A program made the translations under genes and the position numbers. Source: Campylobacter sp. W0018 (GTDB lineage: Bacteria; Campylobacterota; Campylobacteria; Campylobacterales; Campylobacteraceae). Taken from it: a stretch of 64,000 nt of DNA. Location of the stretch: positions 1-64,000 of the forward strand of contig JACHTQ010000004.1 in NCBI GenBank assembly GCA_020135845.1, read 5' to 3'. Position 1 is the first letter of the stretch; the number at the start of each line of letters is the position of its first letter. Under the pieces are notes generated by a model that saw only the letters and a list, made by a program, of their open reading frames with translations, searched no databases and was not told the origin of the DNA. Below are positions 55,517 through 63,879 of the stretch, piece by piece.

Positions 55517-56325
55517 TTAATTTTCTTTTTTATAATAATACTTGAGCAAAGATAATTCTAATTTTTGTTTTTCTTTGGCATTTAATTTAATATCCATAAT
55601 TTTAACCACGCCTTTAAGACTTAATCTTACCATCACTCCAAAGACTTTATTTTTAATCCCAAAAATTAATTACACCCATAGGCACCAATTCTCTACTTCT
55701 TATCGGTTCTATCATTCTAATACAAGCACAAGTCGGAGCCAAATAAGCTGAAGTAGATATTAATAACCTTAGTTCCACCTGTTTTAACTTCATTTTCCAA
55801 ATCTTCAAATTCTTTTCATCTTAAAAACTCATCTATATTTTTACCATTAATTTTTGTATGAGATTTAACTAAAACCATATCATCATTATGAAAGCATATA
55901 AATTTGGTCTATTGAATATTTTAATCTTTAATTTTTTAGCCAACTCATAATAAAATGTGCATTATCTAAAAACTCCTACCATAGCAACATTTTTTAGATA
56001 AAAAAAGCTTGCTTTTGTACAAGATAATTAAGCAAAAATATTGGAATTAGGTTTTAAAGCTATTTTCCGCCTTGATCTTTTCAAGTAAATCCCACGCTAA
56101 AATAATGATATCAGAATTTTTAGTATATGTATATTCTTGAGTACAAATTAATTTAAGATCTAAATTAAAAGCAGCTATGCTTTAAAATGACTCCAATTCT
56201 TTTACAATCAACATTTTTTCATTTATCAATCATAACAATTTTACTAACTAATTCACGTAAAATCAAACCATAAGAAAGACTTAAACCTATATTTCCTGAA
56301 CCAATAATTGTAATTTTATTTTCAT
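55517..56325 (-). pseudogene. mdh: Malate dehydrogenase remnant
   Basis: No open frame, but reading the minus strand across frames gives a colinear malate/lactate dehydrogenase. In order: KITIIGSGNIGLSLSYG (NAD site), ILRELVSKIVMID, GFT(stop)KDQGG, LYKSKLFLSKK, LDNAHFYYELAKKLKIK, FHNDDMVLVKSHTKINGKN, FEDLENEVKTGG, TSAYLAPTCACIRMIEPI and FGVMVRLSLKGVVKIM to KYYYKKEN. Lesions include a frameshift right after the ATG, TGA after MIDK, TGA in the catalytic loop (a position normally Arg), an apparent loss of about 25-30 codons around the NPVD region, a TGA before KEF, and frameshifts near codons for KVI and PMG. Counterpart of Cj0532; clearly non-functional. Confidence 0.9.
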
Positions 56326-56542
56326 CCTAATTTTTAGCTTTTGGGTAATTTTGTAACACATTGTTTTTATTTTAATTCACTTAATAATAAGCAATTTTAA
56401 AATATTAATAAAAATTTTGATAATAACCATCAAAAGATGGACTTTCTTAAATTATTATCTTTAATTATTAAAAATACATTGCGAATATAAAAAATTACAA
56501 AGATATAATTAAAGTTTATTTTAACTTAAAAATAAACTTTAA
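56326..56542. other. Intergenic stretch between mdh remnant and the AsmA-like gene
   Basis: AT-rich, no gene. In C. jejuni icd lies at this point. On the minus strand 13 codons (NVLQNYPKAKN and stop at 56327-56329) abut the mdh start in a TAGGATG arrangement. They could be the last trace of an upstream gene, but are too short to name. No other remnant is recognisable. Confidence 0.4.
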
Positions 56543-59089
56543 TTATTCAAATAAATTTTTAGGCAACTGTACAATGTTTTTAATCAAGTTAAATGGAGTT
56601 TTTAAAGTATCGGTTAAAATTTGGGTATGAAATTTTGGATCATCAAGCTTTCCGTCCACCTTAATATTTGTACTTATTTCTTGATTTTTTCCTAAAATAA
56701 CATAATTTAAAATCGGAACTTTTGAAATAGTTTCAGAGGCTGATTTTAAGGTTTTTAACTCTAAATTCAAATCTATGGTATCAAGACGTAAATTCGCGCT
56801 ACCCAAACCATAAATATCAACGCTATCCCCATCTAAATTAATAGCACTAAAACTCAATAAATCTTTTTTTCGATTGAAAATAACTTTTCCATTTTGAAAT
56901 TTTAAACCTTTTTTATTAAAGGTTGGAGTTTTAAACATCAATAAACTAGGAACCGTATCGATAAACGAGATTAGCTGATTGACACCTTTTAAATCTTTCA
57001 CAAAAGTATTTTTAAAATCAAATTCTCCATCAAAATAATCAACCCCACTTCCAATAATGCTTAAGTTAAAAATTCCATCTTGCACTGTTTGCTTCTGTAA
57101 GAATTCGTTTAAATATTGATCGTTTATATTTTTAACAAAAAGTTTTAAATCATCCAGACTATAATAAAAATTTAAATTTGTACTCCCTCTTGAACCTTGC
57201 ACATTTAAAACACTTCCATTTAAATCCACTTCCAATTTATCAAAAGCTAAAGTTTTATTCATATCAGCCAATACTAAAGCGCAATTAGCCCCACCAAAAA
57301 TAATATTTTGTTTATTTTTGCCAATATCAAAACTATTTGAAGAATCTTTTTCTTTTTTATAAACATAAGTTAGATTTTTTATTTGTATTTCTTTTTTAAG
57401 TGAAGATATTGCAGCACTTATGAGATCACTTTGAGTATTAATATATATAATATCATTTTTTCTTACAACACTAAAACTATCTTTATTGTAAGGTGTTTGA
57501 TTATTGATAAATAAATCATGATTAAAACTAACTTCTTGTGCTTGCAAATCAAAATCTTTAAAATCTAAAGTTTTAAAATAAACACTCTTAGCCTCGCTAA
57601 AACCAAAATCTTTAAGAGCTTTAGAATAAGAAATTAAAACATTGGGATTGTTTAAATTGATTTCTAATCCATTTTTAAAATTAGTTATCAAACTCCATTC
57701 TGGTATAGTCAGCACATCTTGATTAAAATCCAAATTAAGAGTGATATTTTGATTTTTAACATCCAACAAATCATCATCAAAATGCAACTTATAAAGCTGA
57801 GTATTAAAAATTCCTTGTTTGTCTTTTAGATTGATTTTGGCATTTATATTGGCTTTAAAATACTGATTTTCTACATTAGCATCTTCTATATTTAAATTAT
57901 CCTGCGCTAATCTAATCAAGCCCTTAGAAATATTCATATCAGCTAAAGATATATTGGCATTATTTAAATAAAAAATTCCATTATGAAGAAATTGCCCTTT
58001 CTCATGAAAATCAATTTTAAGTTCCAAATCCGTCTTAATAGATCCGCTTTTTTGATAAAAAGGCAAGTTAAGATGATAATTTTGCAAAGCTTTTTCAAGT
58101 TTTTCATCCAATTTTAAATTATCAGATTTTATACGCAAATAAATTCCAGCTTTTTCCTCGCTAAAAAGATTGTACAAATAAACCTTACTTTCACTCAAAT
58201 CTGATCCATTATAAGAGGCTTTATCAAATTGAAAGTCTAATCTTTGCTGACTTAAATTTAAATCAACTCTTGGAATTTCAATAGCATTCATATTGCTATC
58301 CAAACGCACCTTAACTTTACTAATATATCCTAAAGCATTAATATTATCTAAATAATAATTATTTTGTTTAAAGTCTATAAAACCTTGTAAAAAATCTAAA
58401 TGATAAAATTCTCCAAGAACATTTTTAAACAACCAATCATCTAAAGTTTTATCTAAGGTAAAATCTTTTCTAATCATAGCTGCTATATTTTGTATATTTG
58501 TTGCATTTAGTTCATTGATTTTGTAAAGCAATTTATTATCTTTATAACTTATTATGCTTTTAAAAGTTAAATTACTGCCATTTGCGTTTAAATTTAAATT
58601 ATAAAAATTACTTTTTGTTTTTATTTCTAAAACACCATTTAAATTTAAATCATATTTTTTAAGTTTCAAGGAATGAATCATTCCAAATAAATCACCTTTA
58701 TTTACAGCAAAAGAAGCTTTTAAAAAAACATCATCACTATCGATAAAATAATCACCATCTTTAAATAAAATTTTTAATTTTTGATCCTTAAAAGATAAAT
58801 TTTCAATATTGACCTCTTCGATCAAATAATACAAATATTTTAGATTTTTCATTACCTTTAACAAAGTTTTGGAATCAAAATCAGAATTATCATTTGAGCT
58901 ATTATTTATATTTAAAGCGATATTTTTTGCTCGAAAAATAAGTTTTTTATCTAATTTAATATATAATTGCTGAACCTTTAAAAAATCAAATTGGATACTA
59001 GAAATGAATATTCCGTTTTTTAGCACTAAAAATATAATTGATAATAATACAAATAATACTGCTAGCGTATATAATATTTTCTTTTTCAT
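56543..59089 (-). CDS. AsmA-like/YhdP-type envelope protein (DUF3971)
   Basis: A large 848-residue protein with one N-terminal signal anchor (about 5-25) and a long beta-rich periplasmic part. Its C-terminal block (LRLDTIDLNLELKTLKSASETISKVPILNYVILGK, written in part here as ISKVPILNYVILGK) matches the AsmA_2 end of YhdP. Such proteins bridge inner and outer membrane and move phospholipids. I place the start at the ATG at 59089, which has AAGAAG upstream; a TTG two codons earlier is in frame. The ATG overlaps that of mltG on the other strand. Counterpart of Cj0530. Confidence 0.85.
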   Translation of the reverse strand: MKKKILYTLAVLFVLLSIIFLVLKNGIFISSIQFDFLKVQQLYIKLDKKLIFRAKNIALNINNSSNDNSDFDSKTLLKVMKNLKYLYYLIEEVNIENLSFKDQKLKILFKDGDYFIDSDDVFLKASFAVNKGDLFGMIHSLKLKKYDLNLNGVLEIKTKSNFYNLNLNANGSNLTFKSIISYKDNKLLYKINELNATNIQNIAAMIRKDFTLDKTLDDWLFKNVLGEFYHLDFLQGFIDFKQNNYYLDNINALGYISKVKVRLDSNMNAIEIPRVDLNLSQQRLDFQFDKASYNGSDLSESKVYLYNLFSEEKAGIYLRIKSDNLKLDEKLEKALQNYHLNLPFYQKSGSIKTDLELKIDFHEKGQFLHNGIFYLNNANISLADMNISKGLIRLAQDNLNIEDANVENQYFKANINAKINLKDKQGIFNTQLYKLHFDDDLLDVKNQNITLNLDFNQDVLTIPEWSLITNFKNGLEINLNNPNVLISYSKALKDFGFSEAKSVYFKTLDFKDFDLQAQEVSFNHDLFINNQTPYNKDSFSVVRKNDIIYINTQSDLISAAISSLKKEIQIKNLTYVYKKEKDSSNSFDIGKNKQNIIFGGANCALVLADMNKTLAFDKLEVDLNGSVLNVQGSRGSTNLNFYYSLDDLKLFVKNINDQYLNEFLQKQTVQDGIFNLSIIGSGVDYFDGEFDFKNTFVKDLKGVNQLISFIDTVPSLLMFKTPTFNKKGLKFQNGKVIFNRKKDLLSFSAINLDGDSVDIYGLGSANLRLDTIDLNLELKTLKSASETISKVPILNYVILGKNQEISTNIKVDGKLDDPKFHTQILTDTLKTPFNLIKNIVQLPKNLFE
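59070..59075 (+). promoter_or_regulatory. -10 box (TATAAT) of mltG, inside the neighbour's coding region
   Basis: GCGTATATAATATTTTC on the plus strand. If used, transcription of mltG would start near 59082, about six bases before the ATG at 59088. The box lies within the first codons of the divergent AsmA-like gene. Confidence 0.4.
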
Positions 59090-60002
59090 GCGCAACTTCT
59101 TATTGATATTGATTTTGGGAATTTGTTATTATTTAACTCAACCTTTAAAAAGCGATTCTGTTATTTTTATACCAAAAGGCTCTATTACTCAGATTATATC
59201 ATATCTTAAAGAAAAAAAATATGAAATGAGCACTATTGATAAATATATTTTATTTTTTTTAGGGCACCCGCAATCTGGATGGATTGATATGAATGCCCAA
59301 AAACTAAATAGAATTGAATTTTTATACAAATTAACCATTGCTAAAGCTGCGCTTGAAACAATCACTTTGATTCCTGGAGAAACAAGTGTTGTTTTCCTAG
59401 ATCAAATTTCTAAAAAATTAGGACTTAATAAAGAAATACTTTTATCCGAATTTCAAAACCAAGCTCCTTATTTAGAAGGGGTTTTTTTACCAGAAACCTA
59501 TGAAATTCCAAAAGGAATTTCAGAAAGCTTATTGATAAAAAATTTACTTGCTATCTCTGAAAAATCAAATCAAACCACTTCTAAGAAAATTTTTGGACAA
59601 TACAATCCCAAAAAATGGCATCAATATATCATTATAGCTTCTGTTATTCAAAAAGAAGCTGCCAATGAATCAGAAATGCCTATAGTTGCTAGTGTAATTT
59701 ACAATCGTCTTAAAAAAGGTATGAAATTACAAATGGATGGGACTTTAAATTATGGAATTTATTCTCATGAAAAAGTTACACCTCAAAGAATCAGGCAAGA
59801 TAAAACTTTTTATAATACTTATAAATTTGAAGGCTTGCCAAAAGAAGCAGTTTGTAATGTTTCTTTAGCTGCAATTCGTGCAGCTATTTTTCCAGCAAAA
59901 ACAGACTATTTGTATTTTGTACGCGACAAAAATACTGGAGTGCATATTTTTACAAGTAATTTAAACGATCATAATAAAGCCATCAATTTACAAAAAAAAT
60001 AG
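59088..60002 (+). CDS. mltG: Endolytic murein transglycosylase MltG (YceG family)
   Basis: Cleaves nascent glycan strands at the inner membrane and sets their length. From ATG 59088 it has 304 residues: a signal anchor (FLLILILGICYYL), a LysM-like stretch, then the YceG catalytic domain with IIASVIQKEA (catalytic Glu), NRLKKGMKLQMDGT and TPQRI. An in-frame ATG at 59004 would add 28 residues of poor signal-peptide character. It would also lie deep inside the divergent gene, so I reject it. Counterpart of Cj0529c. Confidence 0.88.
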   Translation: MRNFLLILILGICYYLTQPLKSDSVIFIPKGSITQIISYLKEKKYEMSTIDKYILFFLGHPQSGWIDMNAQKLNRIEFLYKLTIAKAALETITLIPGETSVVFLDQISKKLGLNKEILLSEFQNQAPYLEGVFLPETYEIPKGISESLLIKNLLAISEKSNQTTSKKIFGQYNPKKWHQYIIIASVIQKEAANESEMPIVASVIYNRLKKGMKLQMDGTLNYGIYSHEKVTPQRIRQDKTFYNTYKFEGLPKEAVCNVSLAAIRAAIFPAKTDYLYFVRDKNTGVHIFTSNLNDHNKAINLQKK

Positions 60003-60019
60003 ATAAAAATTTGCAAAGT

Positions 60020-60035
60020 TGGAACAATATTTGCT
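60020..60035 (+). promoter_or_regulatory. Sigma-54 promoter of flgB-flgC-fliE
   Basis: TGGAACAATATTTGCT: the -24 GG and -12 GC are separated by exactly 10 bases, and the 3' TTGC is intact. It lies 37 bases before flgB. Rod and early hook genes in Campylobacter depend on sigma-54 and FlgSR, which fits. Confidence 0.8.
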
Positions 60036-60071
60036 TATTAATTTTAAAATTATAAATAAAAAGGATAAAAG

Positions 60072-60503
60072 ATGATTGATCCATTTAAATCAAAAGAACT
60101 TGTTACTAGTGCTTTAGCAGGTAGAAATCTTAGAAATCAATTGATCAATTCTAACCTCGCAAATGTCGACACTCCTTTTTATAAATCAAGAGATATAGAA
60201 TTTGAAACTGCTTTAGTACATCGCGCTAATGAAATTTTTAAAAAGAGCGATGATAAAGAATTAAAATTAGCTGTAACAGAAAAAGGACATCAAGAACCTT
60301 GGAAATTTCCAGATCCTAATAAATCAACCATTTATTTAAGAGACGGACACTTAGCAAGAAATGATGGCAATACCGTAGATTTGGATGTTGAGACTACAGA
60401 AATGAGTAAAAATACAGTTATGATTACAGCTCTTGATGGGGTTTTAAGAAGACAAAGTAATATATTTAGCTCCATACTTGATGCAAGTTCTAAATTAAGT
60501 TAA
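60072..60503 (+). CDS. flgB: Flagellar rod protein FlgB
   Basis: Proximal rod subunit, 143 residues, exported by the flagellar type III system. N-terminal rod motif RNQLINSNLANVDTPFYK and the C-terminal VDLDVETTEMSKNTV. First gene of the flgB-flgC-fliE unit behind the sigma-54 promoter; AAGGATAAAAG is the ribosome-binding site. Counterpart of Cj0528c. Confidence 0.95.
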   Translation: MIDPFKSKELVTSALAGRNLRNQLINSNLANVDTPFYKSRDIEFETALVHRANEIFKKSDDKELKLAVTEKGHQEPWKFPDPNKSTIYLRDGHLARNDGNTVDLDVETTEMSKNTVMITALDGVLRRQSNIFSSILDASSKLS

Positions 60504-60512
60504 AGGTAAATT

Positions 60513-61007
60513 ATGGCATACTTAAGTGATTTTGATATTAGCGGATATGGTTTAAGCGCTCAACGTTTTAGAATGAATGTTATTAGCTCCAATATAGCTA
60601 ATGCAAATACAACTAGAACGGCAGAAGGCGGACCTTATAGAAGACGCGAAGTGATCTTTAAAGCAACGGATTTTGATAAACTTTTAAACGAACAAATCAG
60701 TAAGGATAATAATTTTTTAAAATATGAAAATCCTTTAAACGATCCAGACTCTCCAGAAGAAGCTAAACCAGCTATTCAAAGTGTAGTTGTGGATAAAGTT
60801 GTAAGAGATGATAAAGATTTTAGAATGAAATACGATCCAAGCAATCCTGATGCAAATGCTGAAGGTTATGTGGCTTATCCTAATATCAATCCTGTAATTG
60901 AAATGGCTGATTTAATCGAAGCAACAAGAGCTTATCAAGCAAATGTCAGTGCTTTTACAAGTGCAAAAACTATCGCGCAAAGTGCAATTGATTTATTAAG
61001 AGGATAA
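60513..61007 (+). CDS. flgC: Flagellar rod protein FlgC
   Basis: Second proximal rod subunit, 164 residues. Motif MNVISSNIANANTTRT near the N-terminus and the C-terminal NPVIEMADLIEATRAYQANVS, both standard for rod proteins. Ten bases after flgB, six before fliE. Counterpart of Cj0527c. Confidence 0.96.
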   Translation: MAYLSDFDISGYGLSAQRFRMNVISSNIANANTTRTAEGGPYRRREVIFKATDFDKLLNEQISKDNNFLKYENPLNDPDSPEEAKPAIQSVVVDKVVRDDKDFRMKYDPSNPDANAEGYVAYPNINPVIEMADLIEATRAYQANVSAFTSAKTIAQSAIDLLRG

Positions 61008-61013
61008 TAACGA

Positions 61014-61313
61014 ATGAATAATATTAATGATTTAAGATTAAATAATATTTCAAAAGCAAGTGCAAACCAAAATATACAGCAAAATAACATTGGTGATGAA
61101 TTTGCTAAAATGCTTAAAAATGAAATCGATGATTTAAACAAAACTCAAAAAACTGGCGAAGCTGCTATGACAGATATTGCTACAGGACAAGTTAAAGATT
61201 TACACCAAGCTGCTATTGCTATTAATAAAGCTGAAAGCAGTATGAAATTTATGCTAGAGGTTAGAAATAAAGCTATTAGTGCTTATAAAGAAATTACAAG
61301 AACTCAAATTTAA
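61014..61313 (+). CDS. fliE: Flagellar hook-basal body protein FliE
   Basis: Joins the MS ring to the rod, 99 residues, helical; the C-terminal KAESSMKFMLEVRNKAISAYKEI is the FliE signature. Six bases separate it from the PBP gene, which may share the transcript. Counterpart of Cj0526c. Confidence 0.95.
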   Translation: MNNINDLRLNNISKASANQNIQQNNIGDEFAKMLKNEIDDLNKTQKTGEAAMTDIATGQVKDLHQAAIAINKAESSMKFMLEVRNKAISAYKEITRTQI

Positions 61314-61319
61314 ATTTCT

Positions 61320-63125
61320 ATGCAAGAAAATAAAAAAAATCGTGTTTCAAAAGTTGCCTTTGCTTATTGTATGGCACTTTTGTTTATGATTATTTTTTTA
61401 AGCTCAACCTTTATACTCACTTCTAAACGTCATATTCCCAATACTGAAAAAGATCAATATTCTTTAGCTTTACGTGGTAATATTATCACAAAAGATAATT
61501 TTACCGTTACAACCTCAAAGCAAATTTATCGTGCTGAAATTGATTTAAGAAGTATTGATAGAGATAAGTTTGATCTTTTTTTAAAACTTTTTCAAATCTA
61601 TAGTGGATTTAGCGATAAAGAAATTGCAGATATAAGAAAAAGGATGCAAAATCAAAAAAAACGCTCCTATAATTTTATCCTTTCTCAAAATTTAGACTCT
61701 AAGCAAGCCAACTATCTTAAAGATCTTGCAAAAAAATTATATATACAAGGATTTTTTAAAGCATTTGCCAATAATGCTGGTAAAGTTGAAACTAGAGGTT
61801 TAAATATTATCGAACATGAAGAAGATAGAATTTATATGTCACACGATGCACTCACTCCTACCATAGGCTATACAAAAGTTGTCTTGGATCCAGAAAGTGG
61901 GATTTTAAAAAATATCGGTGTTAAAGGCTTAGAAAAATACTATGATCAATGCTTAAGCCCCTTGCAAAATGAAAAAATTCAAGGTTTAAAAGATATCGGC
62001 GGAAATATCATTTTAAATTTAAAATCACTACAGCAAAAAAAAATCAATGGTTGTGATTTATATCTTAATGTTTCTTTAAAACTTCAAAAAAGTATTGAAA
62101 AAGCCATTGATGAACGCAATGAAGATCTAAAGGCTAATGAAATTATCGTAGGAGTTATGGATAGTAAAACGGGAAAAATTTTAGCCCTAGCAAGCTCAAG
62201 ACGTTATGATCCCGAAAATCGTAGTAAAGATTTATCGGTGTTAAATGCTAGCGCCATTGAATACGGCTATGAAGCAGGATCAGTAATCAAACCTTTTATT
62301 TTTATCACTGCATTAAGACTTAATAAAATAACTCTTGATGAAATCATTGATACTTATGGCGGATCCTATAAATTGGGACGATTTACCATTAGAGATGATC
62401 ACAGAATGGATAAAATGACCGCTGAGGAGGTTATAAGATATTCTTCAAATATAGGGATGATTCAAATCGCGCAAAGACTTAGCAATTTAGAAATTATTAC
62501 AGGTTTAAAAACCTTTAATTTTGGAAATAAAAGCGGTATTGATCTTCCTTATGAACAAAAAGGAGAAATTCCAAACCCTAAGCATCTAAGAGAAATAGAA
62601 AAATCGGTACTAAGCTATGGCTATGGACTTAAGACCACTTTTATGCAATTACTGGCTGCATATAATGTTTTTAACAATAATGGAGTTTATATTACTCCGC
62701 GTTTAGCTGAAAAATATTATCAAGATGGACGTTTTGTTAGTTTAGATAATGATATAAAAAAAGAAGCTATTTTAAACCCACAATCAGCTCAACTTATGCA
62801 AAGAATATTAATCGACGTTATCGAAAAAGGAACCGGAAGAAAAGCTTTCACAAAAGGAGTTACTTTGGGAGGCAAAACAGGAACAGCTAGAATTGCCGAA
62901 AGACAAGGTTATACTTCAAACCGCTACAACGCTTCATTTTTTGGCTTTGCCAATGACGCTACACACGCTTATACCGTAGGAGTTTTAGTAAGAAATCCTA
63001 CCAAGCCTTATAGTTATTATGCGGCTCAAAGTGCTTTGCCAATGTTTAAAGATGTGGTTAATATTTTAATTAATGAAGATTTTTTAAAACCAGTACTTGA
63101 TAACAATCAAACGACTACAAATTAG
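61320..63125 (+). CDS. Division-type penicillin-binding protein (FtsI/PBP2-like transpeptidase)
   Basis: Class B peptidoglycan transpeptidase in the inner membrane, 601 residues. One N-terminal helix (about 12-33), a dimerisation domain, then the transpeptidase domain with SVIK (catalytic Ser, AGSVIKPFIF) near residue 320, SSN (YSSNIGMIQ) near 376 and KTGT (GGKTGTARI) near 520. There is no good ribosome-binding site before the ATG, so it may be coupled to fliE. Usually named pbpB in C. jejuni (Cj0525c). Confidence 0.92.
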   Translation: MQENKKNRVSKVAFAYCMALLFMIIFLSSTFILTSKRHIPNTEKDQYSLALRGNIITKDNFTVTTSKQIYRAEIDLRSIDRDKFDLFLKLFQIYSGFSDKEIADIRKRMQNQKKRSYNFILSQNLDSKQANYLKDLAKKLYIQGFFKAFANNAGKVETRGLNIIEHEEDRIYMSHDALTPTIGYTKVVLDPESGILKNIGVKGLEKYYDQCLSPLQNEKIQGLKDIGGNIILNLKSLQQKKINGCDLYLNVSLKLQKSIEKAIDERNEDLKANEIIVGVMDSKTGKILALASSRRYDPENRSKDLSVLNASAIEYGYEAGSVIKPFIFITALRLNKITLDEIIDTYGGSYKLGRFTIRDDHRMDKMTAEEVIRYSSNIGMIQIAQRLSNLEIITGLKTFNFGNKSGIDLPYEQKGEIPNPKHLREIEKSVLSYGYGLKTTFMQLLAAYNVFNNNGVYITPRLAEKYYQDGRFVSLDNDIKKEAILNPQSAQLMQRILIDVIEKGTGRKAFTKGVTLGGKTGTARIAERQGYTSNRYNASFFGFANDATHAYTVGVLVRNPTKPYSYYAAQSALPMFKDVVNILINEDFLKPVLDNNQTTTN

Positions 63126-63562
63126 TTGCCTGATTTAAATTTTAATCTTTGAAATTCTTGCATTAAAAATTTTCTTAAATTTTCTGATTCCTCTTCGCCA
63201 TTTTCTAAAAAATAAATTAAAATATTTTCTATTTTTTCTAAAAATTCAAAAAGTTCATTTTCCCAAATATTATTATTTTTATTGCTCAAATTCATTGTTT
63301 GGATAAAAGTAAGTTCTCTACTTGCATCACTGAGTTTTTCTAAAAATTGATCTTTATCAGTTTGATTTTTCAATTTTATTTCTTCTATGCGATCCTTAAA
63401 AGCTCTGATTTTATCATTAATCACTTCGCAAAATTCTGGATAAATATCCATCTTTATAGGCTCTAATAACGCTTTTCTATCAACATTTAAAATGATTTTT
63501 TTTACAGCAAAATAAAGAAATAAAAAAGACAAAGCAGCTATTAATAAATATATTCCTATCAT
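63122..63562 (-). CDS. Small membrane-anchored protein of unknown function
   Basis: A 146-residue protein with one N-terminal helix (about 2-20) and a long helical, charged cytoplasmic part with coiled-coil character (about 50-140). No family recognised. Overlaps the PBP gene tail by 4 bp on the other strand. Eight bases downstream of the rhodanese gene. Probable counterpart of Cj0520; Cj0521-Cj0524 are not found between it and the PBP gene. Confidence 0.75.
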   Translation of the reverse strand: MIGIYLLIAALSFLFLYFAVKKIILNVDRKALLEPIKMDIYPEFCEVINDKIRAFKDRIEEIKLKNQTDKDQFLEKLSDASRELTFIQTMNLSNKNNNIWENELFEFLEKIENILIYFLENGEEESENLRKFLMQEFQRLKFKSGN

Positions 63563-63570
63563 TGATTTCC

Positions 63571-63879
63571 TTAAAGCGCTAACATTCCACCATCTAAATT
63601 CACACTATCTAAACCAAGCTGATCTTTGATATACTGTGCAGCCAACATACTTCTATGGCCACTGCGACAAATAAAAGCTATTTTTTTATCAGATTTTTGT
63701 TTAGTTTGAAATTCTCGCAAAAAATTTTCATTTAAAAATCCCTTATGATCATAAAATGAAACGCACTCAGCATTAGGTAGTACACCTTCCTCCCATTCCA
63801 AAGGAGTGCGAACATCAAAAATTTGACATTCGCTTAAATCTTGTTTTGTCCAAACACTAGCTGGAATATTCTCTATCAT
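63571..63879 (-). CDS. Rhodanese-like sulfurtransferase
   Basis: A single rhodanese domain of 102 residues. The active-site loop ICRSGHRS holds the catalytic Cys near 71, followed by AAQYIKDQLGL. Start overlaps the htpG stop (ATGA), so it is coupled. Likely moves sulfane sulfur in the cytoplasm; exact donor unknown. Counterpart of Cj0519. Confidence 0.92.
   Translation of the reverse strand: MIENIPASVWTKQDLSECQIFDVRTPLEWEEGVLPNAECVSFYDHKGFLNENFLREFQTKQKSDKKIAFICRSGHRSMLAAQYIKDQLGLDSVNLDGGMLAL

Noticed and set aside
59004..59087. Upstream ATG for mltG
   Set aside because: It would precede a typical signal anchor by 28 hydrophilic residues and would overlap the divergent gene by 85 bases; a -10 box lies between the two ATGs.
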